Made by a program: the position numbers and the translations under genes. DNA of 64,000 nucleotides from positions 1 through 64,000 of the forward strand of contig SKCR01041559.1 of assembly GCA_019454045.1 (NCBI GenBank), read 5' to 3'. Below are positions 1 to 12,297 of this stretch, piece after piece. Under the pieces are notes generated by a model. That model made no database searches. It had not been told where the DNA came from and was given only the letters and a program-made list of their open reading frames with translations. The stretch comes from Zanthoxylum bungeanum (lineage: Eukaryota; Streptophyta; Magnoliopsida; Sapindales; Rutaceae). Each line of letters begins with the position of its first letter. The first letter of the stretch is position 1.

Positions 1-1497
1 GGTTAGAATGAAAGGCTTAGTAAAAAGAAAAATATTTTTTCTTTTTATACTTAGGTTTATTTGTTTCCAAAATAAACAAATCATTTCCCCTCCCATCAAG
101 TCAAAATTCGGCCAAGGAAGTAATTTTTATATAATTTTTGTAACATCAAAATCAAATACCGTAATGGAAAAAAATGTTTCAAAAATAAAAGATTAATTCC
201 TTTTAAAAGAGTTGTAACTTCCAAATAAAGTCCAAGGGTTTCCAAAACCCAAAATTTGGAATTTACACAATTAACCTTTTACTTAATTATATCATATATA
301 ATTAAATATTAAGTGTTTAATTATCATATAATTACAAAAACTATATATTAAACTTTTAACATATTGTTTCAAGTGTGACAAAATAATATTATTAATCATA
401 TTAATAATATTTATACCTTTGTGAGTATATAATTGGACTATCCAATTATACTAAATCTGCTATAGTATATCGAGCTAGCACGGGGACCAAATGGACCTAC
501 GGTTCCGAGCTCCAATAATCTCGAAATATTAATTAAGCTCTTAATTAAATATTATGAATTATTAACTCCGGATTATTCCACTAAAATTCCGAAGTTGCAC
601 TCTCGTTGCTGCAGATGATATATTAAGCCGAACCAAGTCGATGTCCATTGATATAGTCACTACATATAGATTAACCCTTCATGAGTATCTCGTAATTAGA
701 GTCGGGTCATAATGTCCGTTATACCCCTCTAATTATTTTTATCTTAAGTACCATTGATTCTCTAATGAACGATTTATTCATAACCATTATGAATTTTAAT
801 CTTTCTATTTGTAATAGAAAGACTTGAGCACTCTAACCATTCAAGTACCGAATCAACCCTTAAAAAAGATACTCATCTACTTCTCGCAAGAAGGAGTGAA
901 CTTCATATCTATGTAAAATGTTCTCATCTACAAAACAGACCATACCCTAAAGTACGTAGCTATTGGTCGGGACTGCTACACCAACCTCACCTTTGTAAAT
1001 CAAAGGACATAGTCTGTCATGCAGAAGTTCGTAGTACACTCAAGATTAAGATCAATCCACATATGACCATCTAGTAGATCTAAATGACTTTCTTTGTTTA
1101 ACGGATATTATAAGAATGTCATTTCCATCTGAGTCCAGTCCTATATGATCACATCATACAAGGTGCCTCCATTCTCATGTCTCTACATGGACGATCCGGA
1201 TCAAGGTCTCTATACAAATATAGAATGGACTACAGCTATAAATAAACCGCAAACAAAATATCCGCTTTGTTTGCTCTCTATGGACTATTTAAGATTATTA
1301 ACTTCAGACTTAAATCCTCTTGTGTATGACACTCATACACTAAGTCTGAAGGCACATAAGTAATCTAGGGTATTCAAGATAATTTATAATATGCGAATAT
1401 TAAACAAACACTTTGATAAATGAATAATGCATCATTTTATTTCAAAACACATAAAGCTGTTTACATTACATGTAGCTCTAAGGCATACATCCCAACA
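1..1497 (-). mobile_element. Copia LTR, minus strand, left part outside window
   Basis: Read on the minus strand the segment begins TGTTGGGATGTATGCC at 1497, the usual start of a plant Copia LTR, and is AT-rich and non-coding throughout. No polypurine tract lies to the right of 1497, so this is either a 5' LTR whose element continues left of the window or a solo LTR. Its other terminus is not visible. The short open frames inside are chance readings. Confidence 0.65.
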
Positions 1498-2090
1498 ATA
1501 ACACTGTTAACGGCAAAGTGATTATGTAATACTAAATAAAAACTCGGGGTGTTGTAATGTTATTGTTAAAAATCCTAAGAAGTGATTTGTAGTTTCACCT
1601 AACTAGAGGTGGTTTGTTGATAATTTTACCTAATTAAGAATGAGAGTAACTTAAAATTTGATTCAATGCTGTATTCAGTAGGGCTAAGTTCTTTTTAATC
1701 GTTTTTCATAAGTATATGATTGCAATAAATTATTAATATTTATTAAATATAAGTTTTTATTTAATAAGTATTGATTATAATTCATAAAAAAAATATAAAA
1801 CTCAGATATGCATGAATAGCAATTTAAATAAAATACATTACATGTGAATAATTAACACATGTTATTAAAACTTTTAGCAGCTGTTAAGATGCCACTGTAT
1901 ATCTAATACTCAGGGGTACAATGACTTTAGAAATTGAGGTTGTTTGTGCAGCCAAACAAGCAATCTTATAATATTAAAAAATTAATAATGAGGGACAATT
2001 GGTTGTTGTAATCGATTTTCCCTTAATTTAATAAAATATTATTATAAAATTAATATTAATTTTATAAATATTATAATATAAATAGTAAAA
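1498..2090. other. AT-rich spacer, no gene seen
   Basis: I see no conserved coding frame, RNA gene or element terminus. It is the right flank of the Copia LTR ending at 1497 and may be old, unrecognisable transposon DNA. Confidence 0.5.
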
Positions 2091-3240
2091 TATTAAATTA
2101 CAGGTTTAATGGTAAAAGTTACATGTTAATAGTTGAAAGTTTCATGTTAACAAAGATTTCTTATTTCTTAGTATCGGTTACATGTTTAATGGTTAAAGTG
2201 CATGTTCAATAGTGTTAGTTGCATGTTTGATTTACAAAGCATTAAAAGGTTTCATATTAATGCTCAATAATTGCAAGTAAATGGTCAAAATATCATACTA
2301 ATGGTTGAAATTTTCATTTGCTCATATTTATTGGTATTAGTTGCATGTTTAATGGTAAAAGTTGTAAGTTTTATAATTTTTCATATATATTGATTGTGGC
2401 AATTGTATGTTAATGGTTAGAAATTTCATGATCTAGAAGATTCCATATTTATTGGTTTGGTTACAGTTTAATGGTTAAAATTGCATCTATAATAATTGGT
2501 TAAAAGTTTCATTTTATATGAGGTTTCATATTTTTAAGTTGTGGTAATTGTATTTTGATGGTCAAAGTTTCTTATTAATGGTTGGAAGTTTCATTTTCTA
2601 GATGGTTTCATATTTATTGGTTTAGTTACATGTTTAATGTTTAGAATTTCATATTCAATGGTTAGAAGTTTCATGTTCTAGAAGGTTTCATATTTATCGG
2701 TTGGAATAATTGCATGTTAATGGTCAAAACTATATGTTAATGGTTAGAAGTTTCATGTTATAGATGGTTTCATATTTATTGATTTGGTTGCATGTTTAAT
2801 GGTTTAAGTTTATGTTGAATGGTCATAGTTGCATGTTCGATTTACAAAATATTAGTTTGATTGCATGTTATTACTTAGTAATTGCATGTCAATAGTCAAA
2901 ATTACATGTTAATAGTTGAAAGATTTATGTTTGGGACTGTTTCATATTTATTGATTATGTTTTTATATTTAATTTTTAAAATTGCATGATCAATGGTTAT
3001 AGTTGCATGTTCGATTTATAAAATATTATTTTGATTGCATGGTATTGCTCAATATTTGCATGTCAACAGTCCAAATTACATGTTAATGATTAAGAGTTCC
3101 ATATTATGAAATATTTCGTATTTAATGGTCATGGTTTCATATTTTATGGTTTTACAAATTATTATTTTGATTGTATCTTAATACTCAATAATTACAGGTA
3201 AATAATTCAAATTGTATGTTAATAGTTAAAAATTTCATTG
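2091..3240. repeat. Decayed tandem repeat built on TGCATGTTAATGG-like words
   Basis: Phrases such as TTGCATGTTAATGGTCAAA, GGTTAGAAGTTTCATGTT and GGTTTCATATTTATTGG recur every few tens of bases over about 1.1 kb with many substitutions. No frame is open. It looks like a degenerate minisatellite or part of a non-coding element. Confidence 0.55.
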
Positions 3241-3436
3241 ACACACTCACAAAGTGGTTCTTTACTCCCAAGTATAAGAGTTTTGAAGTAATAAAATAAC
3301 CCAGTAAGTCTGGGATCGATCCACAAGGAATAGGTTTAGTAAAATAAAATAACAATTCGAGTAACAAAAAAATGCTGAATTTATTGAAGTGATGGACAAT
3401 TTTAAATTGAACTGTAATAATAAAATAAAATTATAA
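3241..3436 (-). mobile_element. Possible LTR-end remnant
   Basis: The phrase AAGTCTGGGATCGATCCACA resembles the conserved text near the 3' ends of Gypsy LTRs elsewhere in this window (for example TCGATCCCACGAGGACTTAA at 33322), in minus orientation. No primer-binding site or element body adjoins it, so the call is weak. Confidence 0.3.
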
Positions 3437-6400
3437 TATCCCGAGTTTTCAGAACAGTACTGACAGGTTCTGAGATTGAATTTTAGGTCTTAGAACGAGA
3501 CTGTGTCATAAAATAAGAGTTTAAACATTGAAAAATATATTTAATGTCTTAAATAGGGATCTTATTGCATTAGAAATCGTGAAATTCGAAAGACTTGGCA
3601 TCACGATTTTTAGAATATGGAGGAAGCCTCGATGTTTCAGCTATAAATAGTAAATGAACTCCGAGTGAGCTGATTAATGATCCGTTGGAAAGATCTTTCA
3701 TAGACGAACAACGTTTGTGTTGAGTACTTTTCGAAATTCACGTCAGAATTGCCTTAAAACATGAATTTCAGAAGGAGTACATGTAAAATGACTTATTTTC
3801 AAATTCACAGTGATTAGATTGTAATTTTCAGAATTATCTATGAATATTCATATTTTCCAAAAATCAAAAAAAGATCAAAAGCTTCACAGATTCCTTCACG
3901 CGACCCCCTTCAAAATAACACGTATTTTGGCTTTTTTCCACGCCTACCACCCCTCCGGCCACCACTAGCTATCAGGCTAGTACTGACCAGTGCGCCGAGG
4001 CGTCCCCTTGCCACAATGGCCTGCGGTCAGTCTCACACGTTGGAAAATGATGAGAAAGATAAGGTTATATGTAAGACTTCGTCGCTCTAATCCCGGTTCG
4101 TTGCTTCCATCCATGGCTCAAACCATCTGCCTAATTAAAGCCCTCGACGACTATTGCGATGCTATAATGGCAGTTTTATCGATTGGCACTCAGTTTCACG
4201 CAAAATGAGAGGAATATATTTGAATGAATAGTGATATATTTTTTCAGGAGCTCCGATTCAAATTTCGTCGATTCCTACGCGTTCATGGGGGGCGTGTGAA
4301 GTCTTTCAGTAACGTTAGAATTTCAGTAAAACCTCATGATAAAAATATCATTATTTTAGTTAAGTTAATTTGTATTCGGATGCTTCCAGTAGTGTCCTAG
4401 AGCAATGAATTGAATAATTTAGAATGTATTGAATTGGAGTTAGAATGTATTAGAATTGAGCTATTGGTAGAATTCGGGTGAAATTGGAATATATTGGATC
4501 GATCCAGTAGGATTAGCGAGTTTTCAATAAAATCGAATCTCGTACCTATCTATGCTTTGATAAACAAAATGGTAGATGTATGTTAAATATGATGATATGA
4601 TAATTTTGGGTTGAATCCAAAAAGTTTCAGAGGGTTCAGGATCATTCCGTACTACCGTTATCGGAAGTTTTGCGGAAAATTTTCCAAAAACGCGTAACTT
4701 GTATATTTAAGCTACTAGATTGACAAAAAACAATTTATAATGATGTAATAAAAGTATTAGACTTATTTTGGGTGTTCCGAGAAGTTTAATAGAGTAAGTC
4801 GGGATTTCCTGCAAAACAGCGATCCTAATTGCATTTGTAATTTGTTTTGACAAATTTGACTAAGATCTAGAGTATTCGGGTAACCAGGTAAGTATTCCAT
4901 GTTATGAGTACTTGATGTGTTGATTTGTGTTCTGGATAGTTATAGTAATGGTTATATGTGTGTGTGTGAGAGAACATGTATATATTCGTATGGGTATGAA
5001 TGTGATCGTTTTTAGAATAATGTGAATGGTAACTTTATTAATTAATATATTATAAGTTAATTATTATTAATCGTTGGTTTTGATACGTTGTGTGATAAGT
5101 TAATAATAGTATGTATATAATCCATTTAAAACGTGTTGGAATGGGGTCGTGCTTTGAGTCTGGCGATTAAATGTAGCTATGGGGATTTGATTTCATAGAT
5201 GGTGATTGAAGGATTTGAATCCATTTGAGGGATATAGTGTACTATATGTTATAGAAATGTTGAGATGGTCAAGATAAAACTATGGTAGTTAAGATGAAAT
5301 CACGATGTGGTTGTCCGGATAAGTTTTTGTTCGAGAAGTACGAGGTGCAAGGTTTTCGGGATAGAGTATTTTGAAAAAGTTTGTTTATAAGGGAATAATT
5401 TTTAATGATACGTTTTTTACTTCCGATCACGTTTTCAAAGATTTATTTTCGATTAAGACAGATGTGTTTTGGGAAAAGAATGATTCCAAAATAATTACGT
5501 TTTGAATAAGATACATTTGATTTGGTTTATGATATTATTTGATATGATATATTTATGTCACGGTGCTTGTACTTTATTTTATGATTTTTTAATTCGCCAT
5601 GGCACTTGTATAGGGTTGTATCCAAATTCACTGGATCGAGTTGTTACCTTATGTGGACAAGAGCTTGTTTCATTAATTGTCTAGTCTGTGCGCGTGATTC
5701 GAGCATTGGACGCTTGTTATATTTTGTCCAGTTGAGTTGGTCATAGACGTCGGTCTGTCTAGTCTGTGCGCGTGACTCAGACAGTGGGTGCTTGATGAGT
5801 ATTTTGAAAAGTTTGTTTATAAGGAAATAATTTTCAATGATATGTTTTTGACTTCTGATCACATTTTCAAAGATTTATTTTAGACTAAGACATACTTGTA
5901 TTTCAGGAAAAAAATGATTCCAACAGAATTATGTTTTGAATAAATACATTCGATTTCGTTTATGATATTATTTGATATGATATATTTCTGTCACAGTGCT
6001 TGTACTTTATTTTATGATTTTATGATTTTTGAATATGTCATGGTGCTTGTATAGAGCTCTATCCAGCTGCAATAGATCGACCTGTTACCTTTTGTCAATA
6101 TGAGCTTGTTTCGTTCATTGCCTAGTCTATGCGCGCGATTCAGGCATTGGACACTTTTTATATTTCATCCAGTTGAGTTGGTGATAGTCGGTGCTTGATG
6201 AGTATTTTGAAAAGTTTGTTCATAAGGAAATAATTTTGAATGATATGCTTGACTTTCGATAACGTTTTCAAAGATTTATTTTCAATTAAGACATAATTAT
6301 GTTTTGGAAAAATAATGATTCCAAAAAATTACGTTTTGAATAAGATACATTCGATTTTGTTTATGACATTATTTGATATGATATATTTCCGTCTTGACAT

Positions 6401-6605
6401 TTGTACTTTGTCTTATGATTTTATTATTTTTGAATCTGCCATGGTGCTTGTATATGGCTCTGTCCAACTCTAATGGATGGACCAGTTACCCTCGATAGAA
6501 ATGAGCTTGTTTCATTTATTGTTTGGTATGTGACCGCGATTCGGGCATTGGGCGCTTGTTATATTTCATCTTGTTGAGTTGGTCTTGACGCTTGATACGG
6601 TTTAC
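3437..6605 (-). mobile_element. Gypsy LTR fragment, minus strand
   Basis: Reverse-complement text matches the plus-oriented LTR pieces at 45919-48706 and 57348-61408. Examples are the block around 4620-4700 against the block around 47390-47460, and GTCCAGTTGAGTT motifs at 5728 and 6167 against the complement of AACTCAACTGGAC near 58890. The left edge is the LTR 3' end. The 5' end (TGTAACATCCC) is missing where it meets the opposite LTR at 6606. It is non-coding and is expanded by the repeats at 5364-6600. Confidence 0.6.
5364..6600. repeat. Three tandem copies of a ~403-433 bp unit inside the LTR
   Basis: Copies start with GAGTATTTTGAAAA-like text at 5364, 5797 and 6200. Each contains ATGATTCCAAAA, a TTGATATGATATAT stretch, a GGTGCTTGTA-type phrase and CAGTTGAGTTGG in the same order. 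Divergence between copies is visible, so the amplification is not recent. Confidence 0.85.
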
Positions 6606-7860
6606 TGTAACATCCCATAATCCGAGAGATGCTACCGGTAGAGAATATGTATTCCGTACTATTCCCCTGAGCCTCTGACTTTGTAATCATTAACAATGCT
6701 AATACTCTTTTCTCTGTTTAAATATCTTATGTATGGGACCGAAGCCAAAACTTAATAAGAAAATATGCAAACTCAACATAAATAATTGTGTACTCAATAA
6801 CATTTACTTTTACAATGACTATCACATAACTAAAGACTTAATACATAACTTTTACTTGACTCTGACTGGACTCTCACTCTTTCTAACTTGAACTGGTGGA
6901 CTTCATACCCTAGTGACTGCATCAGTATTCGTCCTCCCGAGCTCGTCCTCCGAGAATACCTGCAAAAAAGGGAAACTGAGAGTGGGGGTTAGATCGTTGT
7001 GCGATCTAAGTGAGTGGACGAAAAATGAAATATTGTTATATAAATATTGGGATTCTAAACCAAAATTCAAAGATAGCTTTATACGAAAAATCTTTTTTCT
7101 GAAAAACCCTATCTGAAATCTCTTTTATAAAACTTATCTTTTTGAAATCTGCTTTTGAAAGTCTGGTTCTGTAAACTTAAATCTGAAAGATCTATTCTGA
7201 AAATTATTTCTGAAATATCTGTTTTCTGAAAATTGTTTCTAAAATCTTATCTCTGAAAACTATTTTCTGAAAACCTGATATATGAAAACTGATCTGTCTT
7301 TGAAAAACTTGACGTATGGGGGCGTTACGTATCATCGTCCCCCTATACGCCTAACTAGAGCCAGTAGTGCAAATCCATGACTTTGGGGCGTTACGTATCG
7401 TCCCCAAAACATGCCACTCATGTCCCTGAAACTAGTGGTCTTAGGGGGTTACGTATCACTGTCCCCCAAGCCACTGAACTAGAACTAGGGGTACGGATCT
7501 ATGCTACCCTCCAAGCTTTGAAACTAGGATCTGGGGCATCTGTCATCCCTAGTCCGGAACTAGGATTTGGGGGCGTTACGTATCGCCGTCCCCCCAGTCC
7601 TCTACATGTGCACATATGTTATCCGTCAATTCCATGTCTGAATCCAGTTACATACTAATATGGGTTTTCCCCCCATGTCTCGAGACATATAAAACTCGTG
7701 TTCTGAAAATATTTCTTTTCTAAATCATTATCAAAGCATGTTAAATAAAATATAATTGATAATCAAATCGGCTAACGCCCTAAGAGCGAAAAATAAGTCT
7801 GATATGTACAATAATTTAATGAAAATCATCATAAAATAAAGTGTCCACTCACTGATTTTG
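6606..7860 (+). mobile_element. Gypsy LTR 5' fragment, plus strand
   Basis: It begins TGTAACATCCCATAATCC, closely like the 5' end of the complete solo LTR at 57348 (TGTAACATCCCGCC). It continues with the family's CTGAAAACTG-rich stretch and ends near TCCACTCACTGATTTTGG, comparable to the block at 46640. The right part is missing where Copia-like DNA starts. Confidence 0.7.
7311..7597 (+). repeat. Four copies of a GGGGCGTTACGTATC...GTCCCC unit
   Basis: Units at about 7317, 7383, 7443 and 7569 each pair a G-run plus GTTACGTATC with a following C-run, so each could fold as a short hairpin. The equivalent block at 46195-46310 is a decayed version. It occupies the same LTR position as the CCAGGACCATAACTCAACTGG repeats at 58863. 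Confidence 0.7.
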
Positions 7861-7980
7861 GAATTTGGCTGACACTGAATCCCCTCATCGAAAAAGATTG
7901 TGGTTCCTATGGATAATCTATGATCAGAAACTTGATTATTATATACGTTGTAGAATGAGCTTCGAAACTTAGCTAAGCTT

Positions 7981-8262
7981 ATTTACGAGTATTTGATACT
8001 TAATGGTTTTGTTGTTTTCTTACCGAAGAAAATTATCCTATAACTTATAATGGAAGCGATATTTGATATCGATTCTGGAAGTTCACCATTGAACCATAAA
8101 TCTAAGATTGTTCATAGCTTACTACGATCAAGTTTTGAACTTGATTAAGCTTTCATTATGAATTAGTTCATGATATGTGCTAATGGTTGCGCAGCGAAAG
8201 CAGTGTGAGCTTATTACAGGTTTGACCTTTACAATATGACAGTGAGAAAAGTTATACTCAGC
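7981..8262 (+). repeat. Direct repeat copy 1 (partner 14797-15078)
   Basis: Both copies start ATTTACGAGTATTTGATACT and run almost base for base to AGAAAAGTTATACTCAG. A few substitutions and one small indel are visible around 8170-8215. The repeat is the overlap between the two internal halves that flank the LTR at 9667-12282. Confidence 0.95.
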
Positions 8263-9647
8263 AATCTATTGTAGATTCTAAGGAAACTTGTCTCTAGTCA
8301 CACTAATTAAACAATTTAAGATCTGTTGGTTAATGTTGATATTAAATTGTACATTTTGGCTAAAGAATGTAAAGTGGTATTTTTTGAATGACTTATTCAA
8401 ATAAGAGATCAGTTGTGATTTCTTTGTTTGAAGAGTTCATTCTGGAATTGCCCTAGTGTTTGTGTTCTGCTGAGATCGCAGTATAGTGTTCTAGCTTATA
8501 GAGCCTATTGTAGACTCGGATAAGTCTTCCGGAAATCTGTGTTCTCTGTTTTTGATATAATCAGATTGTTTGATCTTGTCAAAGTATAGAGAATACATAT
8601 GTGTTTGAAGGGTTATTGGGAGCATACAAATTAATTTCTAGTGTTATATATCCTAACAACATTATCAATATTATAGTAATAATGAGATGTTTGTAAGGTA
8701 AAAGATTTACCTAAGTCTTCTTTACTCCGTGAAAGCAGTGGGAGTAGTCTCTGTTATATTTGATATAAAGTTTTATATATGATATAAAACTTGGAGACTT
8801 GTGAGATACTTCTATTATTCGTACATTAGATATGATCTAATAAAGGACATAACTAGGCTATCTGTATGACAGTTAGTATAACTGTTGGACAGTTATTGTG
8901 TGTCTTATATAAAGTATTCATCTTTCGTAAATGATGATTCCTTTTTCGGAAGAGATATTGATTAGAATGTCTAATCAATCTTATGTATCATTTGATGATG
9001 ACATAATAAATACTTTATTATATGCGATTAAAGATATCGATTTAATCGTAATTGTGACGAGTTATTTTGATATCCTATAGACCATAGGATGGATCTTGAA
9101 ACACGTTCTTTGTGATCTTTGAGATATTAAGAACGAGTTTCTAATTCATAGAGAATACATTCTGCAACCAATAGGGTCATATTAGTTTTGAGACTAATTA
9201 TGACGTTAGACAGTCTACGTCATAAAGAGTCACAAAAGATGCAGTGGGAGTGTCACGAAAGAATCTACTATTTAGTGGAATTAGATGCAACTTATGAAGT
9301 ATTGACTTATGAAGTTGCATAGTGACCTTATAAATTACAAGTTTTGTATTGTTGTTGTGCTTGCGGTTGTCTTCATAGTATTTTGGATTTGATCCCTAAA
9401 TACTTGGACAACTCAGTAGTTGTAGCACAATATTTTTGTAGCATCAGAGTCAAATTAATGTATAATTTAGATTCTACAAAATATGAATGATGCTGACTAT
9501 AGGAAACGATGGAGTTTGTTTGACAAACTCAATATATAATAACAGACCTACTTCTTGTTGCATACCTCTTAAGTGCTAGGTGAGCTTTTGAGAGCCATGA
9601 GTATACGATACACATTGATATGTGTATATGATACCGTGGATTGGCAC

Positions 9648-9666
9648 TAGAGCAAGTGGGAGAAAT
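9648..9666 (+). other. Polypurine tract
   Basis: AGAGCAAGTGGGAGAAAT lies immediately before the LTR start TGTTGGGG at 9667. Plus-strand DNA synthesis is primed at such tracts. Confidence 0.8.
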
Positions 9667-12282
9667 TGTTGGGGTTGGTGCTCAGAGCGCCAATCCGGAC
9701 CGTATTTATGTCTGATTCATGAATACGAACATCCCTTTTTCCATAATATTACTTACTTAGTGGTTACACCTCTTGTTTTTATATACGTATTCGATCTAAT
9801 TACTATTAGATTGAAACTAAATGTTGTTTAGTGATATGTATATATTAGACAAAGGCCCGATAATATATAATGCAGTACACAGTTACAAAGTTAGTTTGTA
9901 ATTGACATTGGGAAGTGTCACTGCTAAATGTATATTATCAAACATAGTTCCTGGTCAACATTCACTAACACGGGTCGGTTAGTCAAATCCGTTGAGACCA
10001 GTACATGTCGTATATCGAGACTCGGTCTGATGGTTTATCCCAATGAACCATGAGTCTGGGGAGACTCGTATAGACGTGTTGGGGTTTATAGTGGATAAAC
10101 ACTGAACGGCTCACCGAAGATTCTTAATGGATGATACACCAACATCAATAACAATCTTCTCGGGTTGAGTAGCATAGTGTTCATTCGCCTTGAGACACTA
10201 CTGTGAATGTATGAGACATCCTCCACACTTAGATGGCAGTCACGTCACCGATCTATTTAGATCAGACCTCCGCCTGTTCGTTGGGTGTGGATCGATCCTC
10301 AGGATATCCTGTGTGTGTCAAGATAGGATCCGTCAGTTCTGTGTACAGAGCATAGGTAGTCCATATATAATTAGCAGTTTGTTAAATCTGTGGCCACAGT
10401 ATACTTCAGAAGTAAGTTCCGATTGTTATATATAGATTGCTAATAGATACGTCGACAGGATAATACCTATAGAGATTTGATGTTTACATCTATATCTCTG
10501 GGATTATCCGGATACCTGTGACGGAGGGATTATACGTATGCAATGATCTCGACCTGTATGATTCAGCTAGTTTATCCGTGTTCGTCATAATTTACGGGTG
10601 GGTAAATTATGGACACGAAATTGGATTTTGTGACGGATATACCTGAATCTAGAGAGTCTCACTAATGAAATATACTCGTAGAGCACTAGGGCAACTTTTA
10701 TGAATAATGATGATTATTTATAAATCGTTTAAACGTTAAACGAAAAATACATGCGAACAGGCCGAACCATCATTTCCTAATTAATGTGTATTTGTATTTA
10801 ATATATGATATTATTAAATACACATTAATAAATTGTCAAATAAAGGTATTTGACATATATCATTAATATATGTATTTGAGATATTTAAAGTAAATATAAT
10901 ACATATATTTGAGATATTTGTATTTAATTAATTATTTAATTATTTAATTGTTAAATGATTAATATAATTAAAATATAAATATCTTACCAAATGATAAAGT
11001 TAGGAAATGATTATAAGTGTAAATTGTTGACTTTAAAGTAACGGAAAAGGTTGTCAAAATGGTTTTGACTTCCTAAGATATTTGTTTAAATTGTTTGAAA
11101 AATGAAAATATCTTTTTCCTTTACTAAATGTAATTTTCGGCCCTAGACCTAAAATGAATATAAGTGTTATATCTTTTAAGTTTCAATTGTTGAATTAGTT
11201 GAATAATTCATTAAAGTGTAATGATTTAGAAAACAAGTTGACAAGTTGTAATTTAAATGAAACAAAAAATAAATATCTAGATATTTCTTCCTCCAATTTC
11301 GGCCAAGGCTCCTTTTGGGTGAAGTATATATTGTTTCATTTCATTTTAGGGTTTATCAAGTTCATTTGATACAAAATAAACATAAAAGAAGTTGAGAGAA
11401 AGTACTTGGAGGCTAAAGAAGAAAGCTTGGAAAAATCTTGTTTTTGTAAGTTTTTCTTTAAAGTCTTCAACATAGAAAATGTTTCTAATATGATTAACTT
11501 CATTTTGAGATGCTTTGATGTCATCTCTACTCTTATATTTTGTGTTTATATGGTTGTGAACTTTGATGAAAGTGTGATGCATGTAAGTAAGCTTGAAATT
11601 GTTTCAAAGCTTTACTTTTGATTTTTTTAGAAAATCAAGTTTCCATTCTAGAGTTGGTAAGCCACTTCTTGGTGACCTAGAATTTTTCTAGAGTTGTTTC
11701 AAAGTGGTGAGGCTAGATTGGTGAAGTATTGAATGGATTAAAGTGTTGGATTTTGTAAATTTGGTGAAATTGGACAATTTGATGAAATTGGAAAATTAGG
11801 GTTCTTAACTCACTCCAAATTTGGGGATTTTCATATATGTGATGAATTATGGTATGAATATGATGTATGTAAAATTTTAGGTTGATTGGATTTGATCTTG
11901 ACTTGTTTTGAACAAAAGGGACCAAATTGCAATTAATTAAAAATTTTTGGGGTTCACGGCAATAAGCTCAAAAGTTGAGGATTTTTGTGAAATCTGATTT
12001 TTATGCATTAGATGTGTCGAAAAACATTTTATAAATGATTTAGAATCATCCAAAATTTTAATTTGACAACTTTTGGACTAAAATGATAAACTTACAAAGT
12101 TTTGGGGCAATTCGATAATTACCAAGAAATTTGATTTCTTGTGTAATTTTTCAGAATTTGATAATTGGATAATTAAATAAATAAGTTTATTTAATCGATC
12201 CGAGAAAAAGTTTTGAAACCGGAAAATTTTGATTTTCCACTATTCCGCTGTGTTACCGATATTCCCACTTAAAACCCCTACA
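9667..12282 (+). mobile_element. Copia-type LTR, 2.6 kb
   Basis: It starts TGTTGGGGTTGGTGC after a polypurine tract and ends CCCCTACA three bases before the methionine-tRNA primer site, so both termini are defined. Its start resembles the Copia LTR at 55541 (TGATGGAGTTGGTGC). It is unusual in having internal sequence on both sides, as if shared by two tandem elements. It is non-coding, and open frames at 10190-10435 and 11336-11925 are not supported as genes. Confidence 0.85.
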
Positions 12283-12285
12283 AAA

Positions 12286-12297
12286 TGGTATCAGAGC
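12286..12297 (+). other. Primer-binding site, initiator Met tRNA
   Basis: TGGTATCAGAGC is complementary to the 3' end of plant initiator methionine tRNA and is the standard Copia minus-strand primer site. It sits three bases after the LTR end. Confidence 0.9.

Larger units (their letters stand above)
7861..9666 (+). mobile_element. 3' half of a non-coding Copia-like element
   Basis: This segment ends in GAGCAAGTGGGAGAAAT, a Copia-type polypurine tract, directly before an LTR start. No protease, integrase or RT frame can be recognised, so it looks like a large non-coding retrotransposon derivative dependent on enzymes from relatives. Bases 7981-8262 are repeated at 14797-15078. The small open frames in it have no family resemblance that I can see. 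Confidence 0.6.

Noticed and set aside
7377..7658. 93-codon plus-strand frame
   Set aside because: It runs through the GTTACGTATC hairpin repeats of a Gypsy LTR fragment and has no homologue in its sister copies.
12286..12297. Possible tRNA gene at TGGTATCAGAGC (also 62076)
   Set aside because: Only the 3' complementary segment is present, next to LTR ends; it is a primer-binding site.
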